Shown here one piece after another: positions 59,223-64,000 of a stretch of DNA of 64,000 bases. This stretch comes from Firmicutes bacterium UBA1191 (GTDB taxonomy: Bacteria > Bacillota > Clostridia > Peptostreptococcales > Anaerovoracaceae), in contig DBYH01000007.1 in assembly GCA_002310095.1 (NCBI GenBank), positions 11,771 to 75,770 on the forward strand, in the 5' to 3' direction. The position numbers and the translations under genes are program-made. Numbering within the stretch: the stretch's first letter is position 1; every line of letters begins with the position of its first letter. The notes beneath the pieces are model-generated. The model saw nothing but the letters and a program-made list of their open reading frames with translations, did no database searches and had not been told where the DNA came from.

Positions 59223-61463
59223 TTAAATAACTTCCTGAACTTCAGGCGGTTCCTCTCCACGTCTTCTCATTGCTTCTTCGCAGAGGAAGGTTGCAACGTC
59301 GATTCCGTGTGAGTCTCTTCCGAAGCCTTCATCGATGCCTGTCTCACGGGCTTCCTCAGGAATTACCTGAGTACCGCCGGCAGCGATGATGACCTTGTCA
59401 CGGATACCCTTTTCGATTGCCAGCTCATTGATCCTCTTCATGTTCTTATAGTGAACATTGTCGTGCGAGATGATCGTCGAAGCCAGAATTGCGTTTGCGT
59501 TGAGCTCAACAGCAGCGTCTACCAGCTTCTCTACCGGAACTGAAGTGCCCAGGTAATTGACCTTGACGCCCCACTTCTCGATTCCGCCGTGCTTGATGTT
59601 GATTATCTCACGCAGACCTACAGAGTGCTCGTCGTTTCCGACTGTTCCGCAGACAACTACCATCGGATGCTCTTCGAACTCTTTGTAGAGTACAGCATCT
59701 GACTGGTGATGCGGCGGTGCAGGAATCTCGAGTGTTGAAGGATCGATGTCGAACGGTACCTTGCCCTTCATCTCGATTCTTGTTCCTTCTGCAGGATGAA
59801 GGACTTCCTTACTGATTACTACAGGCTCATCGAGTCCAAGCTTGTGACCGATTTCGAGAGCAACAGCTTCCGCGGCTCTAGCGTGTGTTGGAATACACAT
59901 GGTCAGCAGGATAATTCCGTCTCCGCACCATTCAACTTCCGGAATGATGGCTTCGCCGTTGTGGTACTTGGCTACCTTGTCGAGTCTTACGTTTACATTG
60001 TCTTCCTCATCGAGTTCGTCGATGTAAACGATCTTGCTTCTGTCTTCGAATGTGCATCCGCCGATCAGCGCTGCAGGATCCTCCGGATCTCCGCCGTACT
60101 GTTCAACATTGTTGTATCCGAAGTGAGCCGTTACAGGAGCCATGTAGTCGTCTTCTCTCTCAAAGATGAATCCATAGCCAACTCCGCCGTCCAGCTTACG
60201 TGCGATTCCGTCGCCGTTTCTCTCAGGATACTTTCCTGAGTCAACGAAGAATCCTTCTTCAACAGCCTTGAAGTATCCGCCTACTTCGACCATCTCTTCC
60301 ATGAACAGAAGAGCTCTTTCCTTGATCTCTCTGGCGTTGTCCCTCAGCGGACCATCCTTCTTCAGCTCGACCATCTCCATGAGACCGTCCATGCCGATGA
60401 GTGTCTGCTTGGCGTTGTCGCAGGCTTCGATGTTGTAGATGTGCCAAGGAACGTTTCTTCCTTCGTCAGGAGTAATCGTTGACTGAATATCTACTGAAGT
60501 CAGCTTGGAGATGAACATGTCCAGAACGTGGGTTACTGTTGCTTCTCTTGCTGAGGAGCAGATGTACTTGGTGTTCTGCTGGCATCTCATCTTGTATCTT
60601 CCGCAGATGTCGCGGAGCGCGACTGCGTAAGGCAGGTCGTAGTACATGAGAGGTCCAGGTACAGCTGTAGGAGGTACTGTCGAGAGTGAGATCAGGTCAG
60701 GGCTGATGCCTACCTTCTCTGAGAATCTCGAGTTGATGGAGTGCTGAACGATGAGCTCAGGCATTACCTTCCATGCGTCTCTCGCTGTAGCGTTGGCGTT
60801 GTGCGCTCCGTCAATCTGAAGCATCTGGGCCCACGCCATGATCTTCTTGGACTCGCATGCGTCTACGAATGATCTGATTGCGTTGATGTCTCTGTACAGT
60901 ACGTTGTACTGAGGGTCCTGGTGAGCGCCGTTGACGCCTTCTTCCGCGAACATTACCGCTACGTCAGGGCCGGCAACGCCGGATACGTAGGAGTGGTAGT
61001 TGATCGGACGGCCGACTTCATCTTCGATGATGTCGCAGGCTTTTCTCTGCGCTCTTACCTGCTTACGGGTGATAGGAACACCGCCGATACCCTGCGGAGT
61101 ACCTTCCATCAGTCCGTCGATGTGGGACTGGCCCATGTGTCTGATTACCATGAGGTGGTCAGCGCCGTGCCATGCGCCCATTCTCATTCTTCTGATATCG
61201 TCCTCGAATCTTCCTGAAGCGATCTCAGTAGTGATTACAGGCATTGGCTGAGGGTCAGCGTCTTCAAAGTACTTTGCAGGAGGGAGTCCTACACTGTTCT
61301 TCAGAGGCTTTGAGCAGTCGTGGTACTCGAATGGCCCGAGCTTGCAGCCGGGATCCGGCTCTCTCCAGTGCCAGCCTCTTCTTCTAGGTTCATACTTATC
61401 AAGGTCCTTAAGGATTTCCCTGATGTTCAGTTTTTCGTTAGGTTCTAATTTGAAATCTGACAT
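59223..61463 (-). CDS. oraE: D-ornithine 4,5-aminomutase, large (E) subunit
   Basis: 746 residues. Converts D-ornithine to 2,4-diaminopentanoate with adenosylcobalamin and PLP. The N-terminal TIM barrel contains RMGAWHGADHLMVIRHMGQS and VPGPLMYYDLPYAVALRDI. The C-terminal Rossmann-like domain (about 600-735) carries ASTIISHDNVHYKNMKRI, where a PLP lysine is expected, and GFGRDSHGIDVATF with the cobalt-ligand histidine. Length matches characterised OraE. It begins 11 bases after oraS and uses a highly-expressed-gene codon set. Confidence 0.96.
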   Translation of the reverse strand: MSDFKLEPNEKLNIREILKDLDKYEPRRRGWHWREPDPGCKLGPFEYHDCSKPLKNSVGLPPAKYFEDADPQPMPVITTEIASGRFEDDIRRMRMGAWHGADHLMVIRHMGQSHIDGLMEGTPQGIGGVPITRKQVRAQRKACDIIEDEVGRPINYHSYVSGVAGPDVAVMFAEEGVNGAHQDPQYNVLYRDINAIRSFVDACESKKIMAWAQMLQIDGAHNANATARDAWKVMPELIVQHSINSRFSEKVGISPDLISLSTVPPTAVPGPLMYYDLPYAVALRDICGRYKMRCQQNTKYICSSAREATVTHVLDMFISKLTSVDIQSTITPDEGRNVPWHIYNIEACDNAKQTLIGMDGLMEMVELKKDGPLRDNAREIKERALLFMEEMVEVGGYFKAVEEGFFVDSGKYPERNGDGIARKLDGGVGYGFIFEREDDYMAPVTAHFGYNNVEQYGGDPEDPAALIGGCTFEDRSKIVYIDELDEEDNVNVRLDKVAKYHNGEAIIPEVEWCGDGIILLTMCIPTHARAAEAVALEIGHKLGLDEPVVISKEVLHPAEGTRIEMKGKVPFDIDPSTLEIPAPPHHQSDAVLYKEFEEHPMVVVCGTVGNDEHSVGLREIINIKHGGIEKWGVKVNYLGTSVPVEKLVDAAVELNANAILASTIISHDNVHYKNMKRINELAIEKGIRDKVIIAAGGTQVIPEEARETGIDEGFGRDSHGIDVATFLCEEAMRRRGEEPPEVQEVI

Positions 61464-61474
61464 GCTGCACCTCC

Positions 61475-61828
61475 TTACTTGAAACTAGCGACTACTTCGT
61501 CCCAGTATTCACCGGCAACCAGCTTTTCAGCGGCTTCCTTTGCTGAGAGGTCGTGTGCTTTCATTACCTTGTAGACTACATGTCCTGCTCCGTGTCCCAT
61601 GAGACCTCTGTCCATGCAGCCTTCAACTACCTTCTGCGTGTCAAGTGAGGAAACGCCCATTCTCAGAAGAACTGCTCTTTCTACTGAAGGAGTAGTGTTC
61701 TTTCTTCCGAGTTCGAGCAGAGGATCGACAACCTGGTCAACCAGTTCCCAGAATCTGTCGTACAGTTCCTCATCTGTCAGATTCGCGATATGCTTTCTGC
61801 GTTCTGCAAAATCGTCTTCTCTTCTCAT
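61475..61828 (-). CDS. oraS: D-ornithine 4,5-aminomutase, small (S) subunit
   Basis: 117 residues, the helical small subunit that binds OraE and is required for activity. Family segments: RREDDFAERRKHIANLTDEE, LGRKNTTPSVERAVLLRMG, and GLMGHGAGHVVYKVMKAHDL. It lies 25 bases after ortB and 11 before oraE, the conserved order in ornithine-fermenting clostridia. Confidence 0.96.
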   Translation of the reverse strand: MRREDDFAERRKHIANLTDEELYDRFWELVDQVVDPLLELGRKNTTPSVERAVLLRMGVSSLDTQKVVEGCMDRGLMGHGAGHVVYKVMKAHDLSAKEAAEKLVAGEYWDEVVASFK

Positions 61829-61853
61829 CCTTTTTTTCCTTTCCTTTATGTCC

Positions 61854-63263
61854 TTACAGCAGTCCGTTTTCTTCCAGAGTCTTCTTAACGAAGTCTACGT
61901 CTGTCTTTGTCTCTTCCGCCAGGAACTCGAGGTCTGAATCTGTAGGCTTGACGCCTGCCTTCTTGACAGCCTTCTTGATGAGGGACTGTCTGAAGTGGTT
62001 GATGTCAGCTTCCTTATACTTGAAGAGTCTAGGGCTTGACGGAAGAACAACGCTCTTGCCCGGAACCTCGTCCTTAGGGTCGCCCAGTCTTACGTCGATG
62101 CCGTTTTCCTTGGCGAACCAGAGCTGAGGCTGTACGTGCTTGCCGGCGCCTGTGTACTCTGTTTCGGATACTACCAGGATCGCGTCTTCAGGCAGCTCCT
62201 GAGCAAGTGAGAATGCCGCGGCCAGTGAAGTCTGTCCCGCAGGTCCTCTCTCGATGCCTTCCAGCTGTGCCAGCATCTCGGTCATCTCCATGATCTCGCC
62301 CTGAGTGATCGTGACGTATCTGTCCATGTATCTCAGTGGACGGGCAGCTGATCTAGGAACGTCGCTGTGGTCAGGATCTGTTGCGTAAGGAACGCCGAAT
62401 CCGGTATGGCCGGTCGTACATGACTTCTTGTTGAAGTCGATGTCTGATGCCATTGAAAGTCCGGAGAGGTCGATGGATGCTCCGACGATCTCAGCGTCGC
62501 AGCCGGCCATTCTGACTCCGCGGGCTGTACCGGTGGTCATGCCGCCGCCTGCAGTTGTGCAGACTACCATGTCCGGATCCTTGCCCAGCTTTTCTCTGCA
62601 CTGCATTACGATCTCATAACCGAGCGTATCAACGCCGGCGATACCGAATGGTGAGTACAGGGATGCATTGAAGTAACCTGTGTCTTCCAGTATTGACAGG
62701 AAGGAGTAGAACAGCTCAGGTCCTACTGTCAGCTGAACTACTTCAGCTCCGAGAGCTTCGCACTTACGTGCCTTCTCAACGATTTCAGGCTGTCCTACGC
62801 CGTGTGAGTCGTAGCACTCCTGAACGATGATGCACTTGAGGCCCTGGATAGCGGCCTGTGAAGCAACAGCTGCGCCGTAGTTGCCGGAAGTCGCGGCCAT
62901 AACGCCCTTGTATCCCAGCTTCTTCGCGTGGTAAACCGCGCAGGCGGCACGTCTGTCTTTGAATGATCCTGACGGATTGGCAGCCTCATCCTTGATGAAG
63001 ATTCTGGCGCCGTATCCCGGCTTCGCGTACTTGCGGGCCAGCTTGGTCAGGTTTCTCGCCTCCAGCAGCGGAGTGTTGCCTACTCCGAACTGGCTCTGAA
63101 TTCTGTTGACTTCTTCCAGAGTGTAGCCTGTTGAAGTCATAAGCTTGTCATAATCGAAAGCGATAGGTGAAGTTTCAAATTCCGCGTAGTCCAGTCCCAG
63201 AGCGTCCTTCTGGATATCGTTGGATCTTCCCATTACGGATGCATAGTCTTTAGCCAGCGTCAT
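61854..63263 (-). CDS. ortB: 2-amino-4-ketopentanoate thiolase, beta subunit
   Basis: 469 residues. A PLP-dependent protein of the threonine synthase fold, with Lys102 in EAANPSGSFKDRRAACAV as the cofactor lysine and a phosphate-binding glycine loop VCTTAGGGMTTGTARG. With OrtA it cleaves 2-amino-4-ketopentanoate with CoA to acetyl-CoA and D-alanine. Its ATG overlaps the ortA stop by one base, as expected for subunits made in a fixed ratio. Confidence 0.96.
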   Translation of the reverse strand: MTLAKDYASVMGRSNDIQKDALGLDYAEFETSPIAFDYDKLMTSTGYTLEEVNRIQSQFGVGNTPLLEARNLTKLARKYAKPGYGARIFIKDEAANPSGSFKDRRAACAVYHAKKLGYKGVMAATSGNYGAAVASQAAIQGLKCIIVQECYDSHGVGQPEIVEKARKCEALGAEVVQLTVGPELFYSFLSILEDTGYFNASLYSPFGIAGVDTLGYEIVMQCREKLGKDPDMVVCTTAGGGMTTGTARGVRMAGCDAEIVGASIDLSGLSMASDIDFNKKSCTTGHTGFGVPYATDPDHSDVPRSAARPLRYMDRYVTITQGEIMEMTEMLAQLEGIERGPAGQTSLAAAFSLAQELPEDAILVVSETEYTGAGKHVQPQLWFAKENGIDVRLGDPKDEVPGKSVVLPSSPRLFKYKEADINHFRQSLIKKAVKKAGVKPTDSDLEFLAEETKTDVDFVKKTLEENGLL

Positions 63264-63568
63264 TATCTTTCACCTCCTATCTCTCTCATTTCCTTTCTCA
63301 GTACCTTGTCAACTTCGATAAGCTCAGGAACGAACTTGCCGTAGCTGTGGTCATAGTAAGGAAAATCATCGATCAGAGTTCCTTTTTCAATTCTGCCGAC
63401 AACGGTCTCTACTGTTACTTCGTCGCCTACTTCGGCGTCTTCAAGCAGAAAACCCTTTGTCCACTGTTCAAGGTCGCATGCCTTTGTATCTTCCGGAAGC
63501 TTAGCGGTTCTTTCCTCAGCTTTCAGAACGATGCTGTGGATGCGTACCCAATCGCCTTTCTTTGCCAT
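63263..63568 (-). CDS. ortA: 2-amino-4-ketopentanoate thiolase, alpha subunit
   Basis: 101 residues, the small subunit of the OrtAB thiolase. Family sequence KKGDWVRIHSIVLKAEERTA at the start and GTLIDDFPYYDHSYGKFVPE near 77. GGAG lies 6 to 7 bases before ATG. It starts 81 bases after ord and runs directly into ortB. Confidence 0.95.
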   Translation of the reverse strand: MAKKGDWVRIHSIVLKAEERTAKLPEDTKACDLEQWTKGFLLEDAEVGDEVTVETVVGRIEKGTLIDDFPYYDHSYGKFVPELIEVDKVLRKEMREIGGER

Positions 63569-63649
63569 TTTATTCTCCTATTCTTGATTAATATGAGGCA
63601 CGTCCTGCGTGTCGCGAGCCGTGCCCCATTTTATAATCAGTAATCTATC

Positions 63650-64000
63650 TTATTTTACGATCTTCTTGGCAGGGTCGATTCTGTCTCTTACGTCACCCAT
63701 CAGGCAGCGAGGAATAGGCAGGTCGATCATAGTCTTCAGACCAGGCTCAGCGTTGATGACCTGTGGGATCATGTTAGCGCACATTGCGATAGTTCCCAGT
63801 CCGCCTTCAACCTCAGGGCTGTTAACCATGTTAACTGCAGGAGTTCCTTCGAGGATTACATAGTCACCAGTCTGTACTCCAACCTGTTCAGGCTCGATCT
63901 GCTGTGGATGCTCCATTCTTACCTTCATGCCGTTTGACAGAACAGCGTCAGCTTCCATTGCAACACCAGCGCATGATCCGGCAGCTGCGAATCCGTAAGG
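63650..64000 (-). CDS. ord: 2,4-diaminopentanoate dehydrogenase, C-terminal part (5' end beyond window)
   Basis: The last 116 codons are visible, open through the right edge: PYGFAAAGSCAGVAMEADAV, RMEHPQQIEPEQVGVQTGDY, and GLKTMIDLPIPRCLMGDVRD to the stop. These match Ord, the NAD(P)-dependent enzyme that deaminates 2,4-diaminopentanoate to 2-amino-4-ketopentanoate, and the position before ortA confirms it. The nucleotide-binding N-terminal domain lies outside. An internal ATG at 63958 is not the start because the frame continues upstream without a stop. Confidence 0.93.
   Translation of the reverse strand, partial: PYGFAAAGSCAGVAMEADAVLSNGMKVRMEHPQQIEPEQVGVQTGDYVILEGTPAVNMVNSPEVEGGLGTIAMCANMIPQVINAEPGLKTMIDLPIPRCLMGDVRDRIDPAKKIVK

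Overview
The window reads as chromosome of an anaerobic, amino-acid-fermenting Firmicute of the class Clostridia. Pointers are the ornithine oxidation cluster (ord-ortA-ortB-oraS-oraE plus a GlmL-type gene), an ornithine racemase, a putrescine aminotransferase, a fermentative thiolase with Rex-like operators, ScpA/ScpB, strong AGGAGG ribosome binding sites and Firmicute-type promoters. Base composition is moderately GC-rich. An Anaerovoracaceae/Eubacteriales-type organism would fit, but that placement is inference. I recognise no tRNA, rRNA, CRISPR array, prophage or insertion sequence. No gene-free stretch is longer than about 310 bases.

Layout. 1-1.3 kb: 3'-truncated acetyl-CoA acetyltransferase gene (minus) with a strong promoter between two Rex-like palindromes. 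1.3-7.5 kb: DUF2156 protein, isochorismatase-family hydrolase, SurE and two tandem DUF2207 membrane proteins with glycine-rich tails. 7.5-12.9 kb: a four-gene partner-switching operon (membrane PP2C phosphatase, STAS protein, STAS-kinase-GHKL fusion, GHKL-like domain fused to a dicarboxylate/amino-acid symporter) with no sigma factor nearby. 13-15.2 kb: a two-gene radical-SAM DNA repair pair behind two LexA-type boxes. 15.3-24.3 kb: two AEC transporters, DUF202, a GntR regulator, an isocitrate dehydrogenase-family enzyme, the UPF0210/UPF0237 pair, a split ThrE exporter and an ABC exporter. 24.3-27.9 kb: FHA-FtsW fusion plus class B PBP. 28-34.8 kb: DUF3048 lipoprotein, TSCPD protein, endonuclease IV, NhaC-type antiporter, and an orr-scpA-scpB operon. 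35-42.4 kb: putrescine aminotransferase, PhzF protein, TyrRS, and the upp-rpiB-Sua5-prfA block. 42.5-57 kb: a 2245-residue surface protein, thioesterase, a coiled-coil membrane protein with a repeated C-terminal motif, a heterodimeric ABC exporter, BirA and a MATE exporter. 57.3-64 kb: the ornithine degradation operon, running off the right edge.

How the genes fit together. L-ornithine is racemised by Orr, isomerised by the B12/PLP enzyme OraSE (probably maintained by the GlmL-type ATPase), oxidised by Ord and cleaved with CoA by OrtAB to acetyl-CoA and alanine. Acetyl-CoA can enter butyrate-type metabolism through the thiolase, whose operators suggest NADH/NAD+ sensing. Putrescine aminotransferase and the NhaC-family carrier fit the same amine/amino-acid lifestyle. 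The partner-switching operon, which ends in a symporter carrying its own GHKL-like domain, is the most unusual system: it looks like phosphatase/STAS signalling aimed at transport or at an attached kinase rather than at a sigma factor. A 30-bp palindromic element recurs three times in intergenic or gene-end positions.
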